DNA of 64,000 nucleotides, taken from NCBI RefSeq assembly GCF_022605165.1, contig NC_063079.1, positions 568,001 through 632,000 on the forward strand. The letters run 5' to 3'. The translations under genes and the position numbers were made by a program. Positions 12,106-23,145 of this stretch are shown piece after piece (within the stretch, counting starts at the first letter, position 1; each line of letters begins with the position of its first letter). The notes under the pieces are model-generated. The model was not told the origin of the DNA. It made no database searches and was given only the letters and a program-made list of their open reading frames with translations. This DNA is from Purpureocillium takamizusanense (taxonomy: Eukaryota > Ascomycota > Sordariomycetes > Hypocreales > Ophiocordycipitaceae).

Positions 12106-13940
12106 GGCGGCACGACGGCTCCGTCTCATCAACCTTGGCTGGGCGGCTGAAGACAAGCAGCCCCTAACAACGAGGAGTAACGACTGGGTGCGTATAGGGG
12201 GTCGCGCCAATTCAATGCATCGATACGACCGGTTCGTCTTGATGTGACTGCAGTGCGACGCCTAGACTGTCCGCTTGATAAAAGTTGGGTGTGCCCGAAT
12301 GCTCAGCTCACTTGCAGTAATGTGCGGTCCCTCCCCTGTGTCATGATGTCACTCCCGACTTTGGAAGGTCGGCCACCCCTATGCTCTTTTGGCTGGTAGC
12401 ACCGAGCACGTCTCAGGTTTGGCCGCGGACATGAAGTACGGAGTGCCGTTGGGGTGGGAGAGCCGACAGCGGTCGTGACTATCTGCATGTGGTAACAGCC
12501 CGATCCTCATGTCGTCCCACAGACGGCTCGGGAAGCAGATATCAGCGGGCAGTCAGTCGGTCAGACCAGGACTTCCAAAGGGCTTATTAGCAAAGACTTC
12601 AAGTACCGTGCGTAGGTGGGCATTCCACTCAAGTTGGCGGGAGGCGATGGGGGGCATGAATGGGGAGGTCTGTCGGACGTTTCAAACTCTCCGTGGTAAT
12701 GGGGCTTCCCTGACCCACCCCGTGAACCACAGAGCTGGCTCCACACGTGGTCGAGTCCCTTCTGGGTGCTGCCTTTCAAAAAGAACTCATTCGTGTCTCG
12801 TAGTAGGTCAGCAGTTGCTTAGTGTCTAGCCTATGTTCACAGCATTTGATAGATCCACGATTACTTACGGAGCCAGAGCCGGGGGCGGAGCTCAAGTGTG
12901 GGAGAGCGTAACGACAAGCTGAAAACATAACTATGGACTCGTCCGGAACTCTGCCCGGGCTGACCAAAAGCGGCCTGGTGGATACGGTGCAACTCCGTAG
13001 TATATGTTGTAAAGGATACGATCGAATGCAATGTTGCATTTGGACCTGTGTGTAGGCTATCTATATCGGTTGTCGTGTATCAATGTCTCGCGCGTACGTA
13101 TACTGTGCTGGAGTAAAGCGAGACTGGAGTCGGCGTTCATATCGTCAAGTGTTAGCATGCGAAACGAATTGAGCCTTTCAGGCTTTTTGTGGCAACTACG
13201 CAGAGGACAAGACGGTCGCTCTAGCTCTCCATGTAAAGACTTCTTTCTCACCACGACAAGCCTACAGGTTCAAACCCCCTCAGCTTTCCTGGGATGCTTG
13301 GCTCCCGTAAGGCGATCGGAACGGCGCCCCACGACCCAGGCCCCTGACCCGCCCATGGCCTTGACCGTTCGGCACTTGGAAAATCCCAGGAGAACCTACT
13401 GAAGAAAGTGGCCAGATGGCTGCCACAACAAGCCTAGCGTTCGCGCGATCGGCCCCCCCTCTCGGTTGATCCATGCGTCTGGAGTTTTGACGTCTGGCGG
13501 TGGTGGTGCTGGGAGAGACCCAGATTTGATCCCAGCCAGCATTGAAACAGGCCAGGAACACACGGTCGCAGGGAAAAAGTCTATTTCCTCACGGAGGCCT
13601 ACAGGCCTCATGGCAACTCTGGGCGGTGGAGCACCAACAGGTTACACTGAAAGGAAGGGGAGGGAGGGGGTCGCAGACATCAGTCTCATGGGTCGTGCAT
13701 ATTACAGATATAGTAGTAGCAACCTGCGCCCATTACGCAGATATTGGAGGTCAACCACGCGTCGCCAGGTCGTGGCTTGATTACACGAATGAATCCGACG
13801 CTCCCACCTGCTGAGAAATAAACCTCACGTTGCCGCACGGCACACTGAAGGGGACCCGACGAATTTAGAGGCTCGTTCAGATTCATCAGAGGACAAGAGA
13901 AGAGGACGTTGCTCCTCGAGGAGCGGTGCCCGCCTGCGTC
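12106..13940. other. Intergenic region; nothing recognised
   Basis: About 1.8 kb between the aldolase relic and the MFS gene. Short open frames on both strands show no conserved motif. It may hold further decayed sequence, but none could be recognised by eye. Confidence 0.45.
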
Positions 13941-15924
13941 ATGGCTACGCAGACGCCTCCCGGCACTGTCCGGTTAACGGCGAGGAGAGGTGAGATCCAT
14001 CTCGTTGACATCCGGTCGCAGTTGAGTGCAACGGACGGACTTTTGGCTCTTGAAATTAACACGACGCGCGAGCCGCAGACTCGACCACCAAGATCATCTT
14101 CCACCCGAAGCCTACAGACGACTACGATGACCCGCTGGTACGTTTCTTTTGCCCGACTTCCGCGTTCGCAACTGGTGGGCGGCGAATGGTCCGTACACAT
14201 ATCAATATCTATCTGACTTGGCACCCCCGATCAGAACTGGTCAAGCGGGCGGAAAGCCCTGCACTACTCGGTCGTTCTTTTCTACATCATAGTAACATGG
14301 CTGATCCTTCACGCCGACCGTGGGGCCTGGACGGAGCTGCAGCAGGACCTGAAGCTGAGCAACACGGACATGGCCGTGGCCACCACTCTTCAGTACGCGG
14401 GCCTCGGCCTGACGGGCATCGGCTTCATCCCGCTTGCCTACCGTTTCGGCCGACGGCCCATCTTCTTGCTCAGCGTGGCGATCCAGTTCGGGGCCGCCGT
14501 GGGGTCCGCCGTCATATCCGACAAGGTAGGGAACCTGGTCACGACGACGCTGATCGGCGTCGGGGCATCCATCGCCATGACCATTGTGCCCATGACGATT
14601 GCGGACCTGTTCTTCGTGCACCAGTTCGCGACCATGAGCGGGCTCTTCATGTTCGCGCAGAGCGTGGGGGCGTTCCTGGGCCCCCTGGTTGCCGGGTTCT
14701 TGGTCGACCGCGCGAGCTGGCGATGGATGAGGTGCGGCAACGCCATCGCCCTGGCCGTCAACTTCGTCCTGGTGCTGTTCCTGCTGGAGGAGTCGACCTT
14801 TGTCCCCAACACGAGGTGCCACTCCGACATCAAGACCAGGGCCAGAGAGCCCGAGGCGTTTTACAACAGGCCGTATATCCTATTCACGGACAGCGAGGAG
14901 CCCATGGACATTGTCGATATGAACCGCCTCATGAACGTCACGCCCCGCCACGCGCGGAAGCCGAGCCTCGACCTGCCCCCCGAGCCCAAGTCACTGAGGG
15001 AGCGCTTTGCCCCGATCACCAACACCCAGAGGCCCATCAAGGAGCGCTTTCTGGCGCCGTTTGTCATCCTCGTCAGCTTTCCCGCCGTGGCGTACACGGC
15101 GGTCACGTACGGCGGGTCCATGGCGTGGCTCGAGATGATGCAGTACATCATGATGACGAGGCTGGACAAGCCCCCCTACAACTACACCACGCAAGAGATT
15201 GGGGTGTACAACCTGGCCCCCTTTCTTGGCCATCTCCTCGGCAGTCTGCTGGTGGCGCCGCTCAGCGACCTCTGGGTGGTGCGGCTCGCGAACAGGAACG
15301 GCGGCATCTATCACCCCGAGATGCGGCTGTGGGTTACTCTGCCTGCTGCCGTTTTCATCTGCGGCGGGATGCTCTTGTTTGGCATCGGTATCGCCCGGGT
15401 AAGTGGCCGATCGTGCATTGGGCCTGTTGTTCCTACATGGCAACCGCTAATCAATCGCCTTCTTCATGTTCGATAGGGGATCCCTTGCTTTTGGCCCACC
15501 CTGGGGTTCGCGATGTTTGCCTTTGGCCTCAGCATAAGTCTGTCCATCGCGGTCGCATATCTCATCGACTGCTACCACAACGTGAGTGGCGTACAATTCA
15601 AGACACGATGAACATGTTTCATATGTTTGTTTCTTTTTTGGCTAACGCCCTGCGCAGATGATTGGCGATGCCTTCGTCGGTGTGGCAGTCGTGCGCAACG
15701 CCCTCGGCGCGGCCGCCTCCATCGGCATCATCCCCTGGCTGGATGGCATGGGGCTCCAAAACGTCTTCATTCTGGGCACGGCGCTCTCGCCGCTCGTCCT
15801 CGGGATACCGGTCGTTTTGCTCTTCTGGGGGCGGAAGCTCCGCGGCCTCACTGCCGACAAGTATCGGCATTACTCTCTCGCGGCCATCCCTCCAGTTAAC
15901 ATGAAGGATATGTGTGTGCAGTGA
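13941..15924 (+). CDS. Major facilitator superfamily transporter
   Basis: Five exons: 13941-13989, 14079-14137, 14235-15398, 15477-15581 and 15658-15924, giving 547 residues. The spliced start reads MATQTPPGTVRL and then DDYDDPLNWS, the N-terminal pattern of fungal drug:H+ antiporter-like MFS proteins. RFGRRP is the loop 2-3 motif, and there are about 12 hydrophobic segments with a long cytosolic loop after helix 6 (about residues 210-275). This is a plasma-membrane or vacuolar carrier for a small molecule; the substrate is not predictable. It stands about 0.4 kb before the Zn2Cys6 regulator and is probably the exporter or importer of the cluster. The first two exons are short (49 and 59 bp) and were placed by frame and by the conserved NWS junction. 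A longer open frame in another phase overlaps it but has no transporter features. Confidence 0.88.
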
Positions 15925-16341
15925 GCGGCACGGGTACGGCACACTTCGTCACGGACGGCTTGGGCGGAGGACCACTGTTTATTTACACGGAGTCATGTAG
16001 CGCTGGGGTGAATACTTTTCGAATGTATAGTTAGGCGCGCGCATAGTGTTATCATAGACTAGATACCATACATGTAGAACTTTTTAGCCAAGATCGAATT
16101 CTGTATCTTATGTTGTCGTTTGGGGCCCTTGATGAGGGATCAGAGAGCGGTTACTGTCCCGCCTACATACATCAGTGTAGCCAGAGCGGCTAGCGTGGGT
16201 GACCAAAGTGACGGACTCCCATCTCCAGCGCTGACGACATCAACTCTGATACGAACTTCATGTCCGTCCAGTCGCCTCGCCCCCGTCATTGAACCAGCCC
16301 GCCGTGTAACGTCAGGCTATCGGCCACAGTCCCCTGTGACA
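15925..16341. other. Short intergenic region / regulator leader
   Basis: About 420 bp between the MFS stop and the chosen regulator ATG. An upstream in-frame ATG at 16132 would extend the regulator by 70 residues without recognisable features. Confidence 0.4.
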
Positions 16342-18681
16342 ATGTCCGCGCCGACCGACTCTGGAAACCCGCCCTCCTTCTCACAGCCTTCACAGCATCA
16401 AGGACATGGGTCAAAGCCCCTCCCTCCCCAAGCGCCCAGAGCACAGCGCGTTCTATCGTGCGTGCTCTGCCAGCAGCGCAAGGTGCGATGCGACCGCAGC
16501 TTCCCCTGCGCGAATTGCGTCCGGCACAAGGCGCGGTGTGTGCCGGCTACGCAGGTCCGTCAGCGCCGGCGCCGCTTCCCGGAACGCGAGCTCCTGGATC
16601 GGCTCCGTCAGTATGAGGGGCTGCTGCGAAGGAACGGCGTCAAGTTCGAGCCGCTTCACAAGGCGTCTGCCGCGGGAAAAGCGCCCGTTCGAGACTGCGA
16701 AGACGACAACGACAATGACGAAGGCGACTCAGATGCCGATGCACCGCCCGCTAGCGCTGCCGATGGCTCTTCGCCCTGGACGGCTGCGCAGCCTGAGGGC
16801 GCTTTCGAAGTGAGGTGCGTTATCCCGGCAATGGCAAATCGAATCCTAAGCACCCGAGCCCTAGCCGTCACTCGGTGGCTAACGCCGAGCAGAAGCATCT
16901 GGCAGGCCATGACCCAAGAAGTGAGACCCTTCACGTCACTCATAGTCGAAAATCCCCTCTAATAAGTTGCCGCGCGTCAGACCCAAGCGTCCACAAATAG
17001 CAGTGACGCTCCCGTCGCCAGTATGGTGCAAAGCACGGTAAAGAGTGCATTGGACGAGCTAGGGCACGATGACGACCTCTTATTCGGTAACCAGCACCAA
17101 ACCCTCATCGACCTCTCGACGCTCCACCCCGATGCGGTTGACATCTTTAGGCTCTGGCAAGTGTACCTCGAGAATGCAGATCCGCTCTTCAAAGTCACGC
17201 ACAATCCCAGCCTGCAACGGCGCATCATCGCAGCGGCGAAGAACCTCGCCAGCATTGAGCGCTCTCTGGAGGCTCTCATGTTTAGTATCTACTCCCTGGC
17301 GACGTTTAGTCTCACCGAGGAGGATTGTCTGGACATGTTTGGTCTTGCAAAGGATGATCTGCAGGCCAGGTATCGTTTCGGCTGTCAGCAAGCCCTCATG
17401 AATGCCAGATACTTGCGGTCAGCAGACCGCGACTGTTTGACAGCGTTTTACCTTTACTTGGTATGCCATTTCCCTTTCCTCACCTCTGCTTTGGCTAACC
17501 GGATACAGCTCTCGGCTCGTCTCGACTCGGATCCGCGTTCAACATCTTCCATGCTCGCCGTCGCACTCCGCATCGCGCAGGGTATGGGGATCCACAAAGA
17601 ATCGTGCCTCTCCCAGCTCCCTCCTTTTGAAGCAGAGATGCGCCGCAGGCTCTGGTGGGCAATCATGCTATACGACTCCCGCCTAGGCGAAAAGACCGAC
17701 CTCAAGGACGTGCCGTTGAGCCCGACATGGGACTGCAAGATTCCTCTCAACGTCGACGACTCTGATCTCCGCGGGGACATGAAGGAACTGCCAAAAGCCA
17801 AGGCGACCTCAACCCAGATGCTCTATGTCGTCGTACGCTGCGAGATTGCGGATTTCGTGCGCAATGCGTCGTTTCATCTGGACTTTACGAACCCGACCCT
17901 CAAGCCGTTAGCGAGGGTGCTACCCGACGGCGGCAGTCTCGAGGATCTGGAAAGGCGCATCGAGCATCGGCACTTTGCAGCGTGCGACCCTGAAAATCCG
18001 ATTCACTTTGTCACCGTCTGGATGACGCGAACTTATATTGCCAAGTGCCGGCTGCTGGAGCACTACTCCCGAGGGTCTGGCTCTCAGCAAGCAGACAAGC
18101 AAAGAGATCACGCCATGTCACTAGCATTGAATCTCCTAGAAAGCGACACCAAGATGATGACGTCGCCTCTGGTCAGCGGGTTCCTCTGGCATCTGCAGTC
18201 ATACTTCCCATTCCCGGCATACATGCACATTCTCCAGGACCTGCGGCAGCGCCCGCTCAGCGCGTTGGCCACGCAAGCTTGGGATGTCCTGAGCGATAGC
18301 TGCGAAGCCCGCTTCCCTCCACCTAAGCCTGTCGCGAACCCCTTGTTCATAATGTTCGGAAAGTTGGTCCTGGGCGCATGGGAGGCCTTCGAAGCGGTGT
18401 CCGAGTCGGCGGAGCCTCGGAGCGTCCCAAGACTCGTCTCGTCCACACGCGAGAGGGACGCTGCGCGGGCACAGATGATGCAGTGTTCTGTAGCGGATGG
18501 GCCGGGCGAAGTGGCATACATGAGCGCCAACGGCTGGTTCGCCGCGGCCCCAACCGGTGTTGAGGCGGAGGCGTTTATGATGAGCACGGCGACTCATGGT
18601 GATCTCGAAGAAGTGGACCCCTTTACCGGTCTCAGTTCCGATGCCTCATATCCGTTGAACCCTGGATCATATCATATTTAG
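16342..18681 (+). CDS. Zn2Cys6 fungal transcription factor
   Basis: Four exons: 16342-16814, 16893-16920 (28 bp), 16981-17460 and 17509-18681, giving 717 residues. The binuclear zinc cluster uses C40, C43, C50, C56, C59 and C66 (CX2CX6CX5CX2CX6C), with a basic stretch and a probable coiled linker (RERELLDRLRQYE-like). An acidic Asp-rich segment follows. The fungal-specific regulatory domain is seen in SSMLAVALRIAQGMGIHKES and MRRRLWWAIMLYDSRLGEK. It should bind CGG-type half-sites in the nucleus and probably controls the neighbouring transporter and monooxygenases. The last intron (17461-17508) is 48 bp, a multiple of three; its GTATGC, CTAAC and ATACAG signals and the break it makes in a conserved helix support removal. 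The start could instead be the in-frame ATG at 16132. Confidence 0.85.
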
Positions 18682-19189
18682 CGGCCGTGGTTAAGGTTCG
18701 CGAATCGGGGCTACCCCGGCAGCAGCGAGTAGACAAGGATATGCTCGAACCAGAGACGCCAAATAAAGAACAGTGAAGCGGTCATCAATGCTCCAATGCG
18801 GACCCTTGCAAACTGCGAAGAAAGGTAACGTTACCAATTTTATATTGCGCTCGGGGCTTATAAAGCCTGTTCTCGGGAGTTACAAACTCCCGAGCTTGGC
18901 CCCGGGTGCGAGACTCCAGTTGTGTGCTCCTTGTGTGTTCGCGCGCTAGCAAAGCCCGAAGCGGGAGGTAGTCGCCCCGTCTCGGACCTCCAGCTTTCAC
19001 TCCATGTTCGATCATTCGGTCAGCTGCAGTAACATCGATGGGATCCAATACCCCGAGACGTAGGAGTCATGAGGTCATACACCGCTGTGATAAAAGTAAT
19101 AAAGGAACCATGGGGTGCTGGTGTTCCGATCACTGCACCCTGAACATTGTCAACAACATCCCCTGTTAAAGCCAAAGTTAGCTCGCAAA
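18682..19189. other. Intergenic region with palindrome
   Basis: About 500 bp upstream of the first monooxygenase. It carries a perfect 9 bp inverted repeat annotated separately and is the likely promoter of the monooxygenase pair. Confidence 0.5.
18872..18894. promoter_or_regulatory. Perfect 9-bp inverted repeat with inverted CGG half-sites
   Basis: CTCGGGAGT and ACTCCCGAG flank a 5 bp centre (TACAA). Within it CGG and CCG are inverted and 13 bases apart, the arrangement bound by many Zn2Cys6 dimers. It lies about 300 bp before the ATG of monooxygenase 1 and just downstream of the regulator gene. It could also fold as a hairpin in RNA. The operator role is inferred. Confidence 0.5.
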
Positions 19190-20731
19190 ATGACCAACAA
19201 GACGCTCTATGACGTGATAATCGCTGGAGCCGGCCCTGTCGGGCTTTTTCTGGCCTGCGAGCTCGCCCTGGCGCGCACTTCCGTCCTCGTTTTGGAGCGC
19301 GACTCCACGCCCGACTCTCCCTGGAAGGCCGACCCGCTGGGCTTTCGCGGCCTCCAGACGCTGTCGGTCGAGTCGCTATACCGTCGCGGGCTACTGGACA
19401 ATATAACCGACGTTGGGAAGAGGCCCCTTGCGCCCGAGAAAGGGGCCGGCTTCCAGAGCGGCGGCACTTTTGCCGGAATCATGCTAGACGCCAGCAGACT
19501 TGATCTCAGCCGCTACAAGTACCGCCTTCCTGGAAAGTCTCTGCTCCCCTGCCCTATCATTATTGGATCTTTCGAGCAGGCTTTGACGGAGCGTGCCGAG
19601 GAGCTGGGAGTCACAATATCACGTGGTGGCGGTGTTGCCAGCATCGTCAGCCAAGACGCAAGCGGTATCACGGTCGGAACCGAGGGCGGAGAGCACTTCC
19701 ACGGGAGGTGGCTCGTCGGATGTGATGGGGCGCGAAGCGCCGTCCGCAAGGCCGCAGGGATTGACTCTGTCGGGACCGAGGCTCGATTCACTGGTTACGC
19801 AGCGAAATGCGACCTGGACCATCCAGAAAGTCTCAAGCCAGGCTTCCATCCGACCGACAACGGCATGTACATCTTCAGGCCACCAAACATGATCTACCTG
19901 ACGGACTTTGATGGTGGTGCCTTCGACCGGACGCAGGAGATCACGAGGGACCATCTCCAGGCCATTTTCAGTCGCGTGTCCGGCCGTTCAGACGTAGCAA
20001 TCACCAAGGTCCATCTCGCATCCGCCTTCACGGACCGATGCAGGCAGGCAACGACGTATCGCAAGGGCCGGGTGCTGATCGCGGGTGACGCTGCGCATAT
20101 CCACGCGCCGCTTGGCGGCCAGGGCCTAAATCTCGGCCTCGGCGACGCCATGAATCTCGGGTGGAAGCTGGGCATGACGGTGCGACGGGAAGTTCGGAAT
20201 GGGGAGGCGGATCTTGCGCTCCTTGACACGTACGAGGCCGAGCGCTATCCTATTGCGACACGGATGCTGGCCTGGACGCGCACGCAAGTGTTGGCTCTTC
20301 AACCCGACGAGCACAGCAGGGCCTTGCGAACGTTCATCCACGATGTCATGGACACTGAAGACGGTGTCCACCTGCTGCTCGAGCGGACTTGGGGGCTCTC
20401 GCAGAGGTATGAGCTCGGCCACAGCCATCCACTCGTCGGTAGCAGCGCTCCGGACTTGGAGCTCAAGGACGGCTCACGGCTGGGCGACAAGATGCGCTCC
20501 GGCAAAGGCGTCTTGTTCAACCTCGAAGGCAATGTAGCGCTTAGAGTGCTGATTGCCAATGGAGGCCATGAGGATGCGGTTGACTGTGTTGAAGTCGGAG
20601 CGCATGATGCTCGGGGTTTGCGGGCCCTTCTTGTCCGACCTGATGGCGTCGTCGCGTGGGTTGCTACGGAGGGAAACCAGATTTGTGTAGAAGGGGCAAA
20701 GACTGCTCTTGACCGATGGTTCCGTGTCTGA
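19190..20731 (+). CDS. FAD-dependent monooxygenase 1 (aromatic hydroxylase, PHBH fold)
   Basis: Single exon, 513 residues. The FAD-binding GAGPVG is at residues 13-18, with E36 at the end of the second strand (VLERD). The DG motif reads VGCDGARSAVR, and the second FAD motif is GDAAHIHAPLGGQGLNLG with D300. A C-terminal thioredoxin-like extension, as in phenol or polyketide hydroxylases, is suggested by the segment after residue 410. It should hydroxylate an aromatic or quinone-like substrate with NAD(P)H and O2. The ATG at 19190 places the Rossmann strand at the usual distance; the in-frame upstream start at 19115 is not an ATG. It is followed after 173 bp by a second flavin monooxygenase, suggesting consecutive oxidations in one pathway. 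Confidence 0.9.
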   Translation: MTNKTLYDVIIAGAGPVGLFLACELALARTSVLVLERDSTPDSPWKADPLGFRGLQTLSVESLYRRGLLDNITDVGKRPLAPEKGAGFQSGGTFAGIMLDASRLDLSRYKYRLPGKSLLPCPIIIGSFEQALTERAEELGVTISRGGGVASIVSQDASGITVGTEGGEHFHGRWLVGCDGARSAVRKAAGIDSVGTEARFTGYAAKCDLDHPESLKPGFHPTDNGMYIFRPPNMIYLTDFDGGAFDRTQEITRDHLQAIFSRVSGRSDVAITKVHLASAFTDRCRQATTYRKGRVLIAGDAAHIHAPLGGQGLNLGLGDAMNLGWKLGMTVRREVRNGEADLALLDTYEAERYPIATRMLAWTRTQVLALQPDEHSRALRTFIHDVMDTEDGVHLLLERTWGLSQRYELGHSHPLVGSSAPDLELKDGSRLGDKMRSGKGVLFNLEGNVALRVLIANGGHEDAVDCVEVGAHDARGLRALLVRPDGVVAWVATEGNQICVEGAKTALDRWFRV

Positions 20732-20904
20732 AAGAAACGACCCTGTACAGACCGCACACGATGTAACTCGAATGTTGCTTACGGGTACGTTTGCCTATGA
20801 TCGCCATGTCTTGACTTACATAATTGTCCATGTTTGTATTTCGCCGAGTCGCCGGCTGAGCCGGTTTCATCACCTTTTACACTCCCAGCTTCGCCGGACG
20901 CGAG

Positions 20905-22234
20905 ATGGACTCCGCAGGGAAAGACGCAGCCGTTGCGGGCAAGTTTCGGATAGCCATCATCGGCTCCGGCCCGATAGGCAAACTGCTCGCCTGCTCAGCA
21001 GCAACGCACCCTCGCATCGAGATTGTCCAGTACGAGGCCGACGTTCTGCCTCTCCGACCATCGTTTGGGTACGGCGTCGGGCCGCAGACGCTGCTCGCAG
21101 CCAGGGTGCTCAACCCGGAGCTCGGCCGCCAGCTCGAGGAGACATGCTACACATCCCGCACATGGATGCGTGCGTGGCACGGGGGCGTCGAGGACCGCTT
21201 CGTCGCCAACGTGGAGGTGCCGGAGGGCAAGGTTTACGGACGCGTGGGTCGAGGCGAGCTCATGGAGCTATTAGACAGGGCACTGCCCGAAGGAAGAAGC
21301 ACGTCAGACATCCGTTACGGAAAGCGCCTGGCAGATGTGCGACATGTCGGCCCACAGCAACTCGAGCTCGCCTTTGAGGATGGCACCAGGGCGTCTGCCA
21401 ACGCGGTGTGGGCTGCCGACGGCGTCAACTCGACGTGCCGCAAGCTTGTCCAGGGGGACAGCTACCGCCCGCCGAGCTATACTGGGTTCCTTGCGTTCCG
21501 AGGCAAGGTCGACACGACCAAGGTGGCGGAGGCGGTTGGCGAGCCGTTTTCGCGCGAGTCGTACAGCTTCGTTGGGGCAAAGGGCTGGCATCTGCTCATC
21601 TTTCCGATCGAAGACAGCACTTTGACGAATGTGGCGGCATTTTGCATCGAGAGGGAGCAAAAGAAGCTGAGCCGTGCCAGCAAGGTGACCATGGACGAGC
21701 TGCTTGGCTACTTTCCAGGCCGCAACGCCAAAGTAGACGCCTTGTTGAGGGTGAGTCGTGTCACTGTTATCGAGGCATCAGCATACGCTGACACTGAATC
21801 ATCATGTATAGCTCATGCAAACGGAGACGCCGGGAGGATGCCAGCGCCTCGAGTTGTCGCATCTGGGAGAAATAGGGAGTCTGGTCAACGCAGACCTCTG
21901 CATGACGACGTTTGGCGACGCCGCGAACGCCATGACGCCGCACATTGCCGGGTCCATGTCGTGCGGCTTCATAGGCTGCACGACCTTTTTGCATGAAGAA
22001 TGGAACCCGCGGGTTCTGTCGGGAGAGCTGCCGGCAGATGCTTCCGACGCGGAGATAGCCAATGCCCTGATGGAAGCATCCCGAGGATATCAGGAGAAGC
22101 ACCTTCCGCTGGCGCAGCGCTTGGTCAACGCGTCTCTGGAACAGGCCTCGCTGTGGGCCGGCGGGATCGCAGATGTAGAGGTCCTACGAGAACGGCCCCT
22201 ATTCCTCTGGGGTTGCGTCGATGACAGGTGGTGA
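20905..22234 (+). CDS. FAD-dependent monooxygenase 2 (salicylate hydroxylase-like)
   Basis: Two exons, 20905-21750 and 21812-22234 (61 bp intron), giving 422 residues. GSGPIG is at residues 20-25, followed by an acidic strand end (QYEAD). The DG motif is AADGVNSTCR, and GDAANAMTPHIAGS is the second FAD motif, reached only after splicing. Size and motifs resemble the compact salicylate-hydroxylase-like group of flavin monooxygenases rather than gene 1, so the two are not a recent tandem duplication. The likely role is an aromatic hydroxylation, decarboxylating hydroxylation or epoxidation; the substrate is unknown. The regulator, MFS carrier and monooxygenase 1 immediately upstream are on the same strand. 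Confidence 0.88.
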
Positions 22235-23145
22235 GCTTGTACGGAAATATGACGCAGGCGGGGCTGTTGCCTCGTTCTTGGGAATGGCAGCAGGCGAGCA
22301 GACGCTTGAGATGCCTGCGTATGCATGAGCTGTCGTGCATCAATGATCATTAGATGCTGAACTCGGAGTCAAATCAAGACAAGTCGCAAAGAGCGTCATG
22401 GACGACTGCTGGCTTGGAGTGGCAGGGTTTGGGTGTATCCATACGTAGAAGTTGGACGTCCGCGGCCGTACGCTCTAGCAGGGCCTGGAGCTGGGGAGTT
22501 AGGCTCGTTCTCCAGTGCGTTGTGGCGCACTGAGAGTCTGGCAACAGCGCTGTACTAATCGGTTCCTGGGGGGCGGGGTCTCCATGGGCTCCCCAAACAG
22601 CAACAGGAAGCCGCAAGGTGGGCGCCATTGGGGGTACCGGGATTGCTACCACGTTTGTCGAAGGTCGCTTATTTTCGGCAGCCTTGAGCCAATCCAAGAG
22701 CACCGCAACCTGTGGTTCCTCGCACGACAGGTGCAGCAGCCGCTGCACAGCATTGCAGTATTCGCATTCACCCCAGAAGGGACATTACCACCCTCGGCCG
22801 CTTTCACCACCATGAGACGTGAATCGTAGCTAAAACACCACATGATTGCGAGCTGTGATTTGCATGAGCAGCTCAAGTAGTTTGTGCTCCATATAAACTC
22901 GAGGTGTCTTTGAACAAAGACGAATCCGCGCTAAACTAGTTCGGGACCTTTGGGTTCAAGGTCGGAGCTCCGAAAGCCGCAACGGGCTGGTCTCGGCATC
23001 TCACTACGAAGGAGCCCTTGACTTTTGGAGCCGTGACTCTGAGCCTCAACACTCGCTCAACTGTCGCTCCAGTATCGTCGACGTTCCCCCAACTTCACCT
23101 CGCTTATTTTGCTGCTGCTGCTGCCGCTGCTGCACCGGCGCCGCC
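22235..23145. other. Intergenic region with a weak coding-like stretch on minus
   Basis: About 0.9 kb. On minus, 22775-22374 is open for about 134 codons with a protein-like segment (AVLLDWLKAAENKRPS), but it has no in-frame ATG near its start and no recognised domain. I leave it unannotated as a gene. The remainder should contain the promoter of the NAD+ synthetase gene. Confidence 0.35.

Noticed and set aside
13255..13290. tRNA-like B box (GGTTCAAACC) on plus
   Set aside because: T-stem has two mismatches and there is no cloverleaf around it.
14186..15661. 491-codon open frame overlapping the MFS gene
   Set aside because: Same strand, different phase. Its Arg/Pro/His-rich text has no motif, while the other phase encodes a clear 12-helix transporter.
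20905..22234. Tandem duplication of monooxygenase 1
   Set aside because: The two flavin monooxygenases differ in length, intron content and most motifs outside FAD binding, so they belong to different subfamilies.
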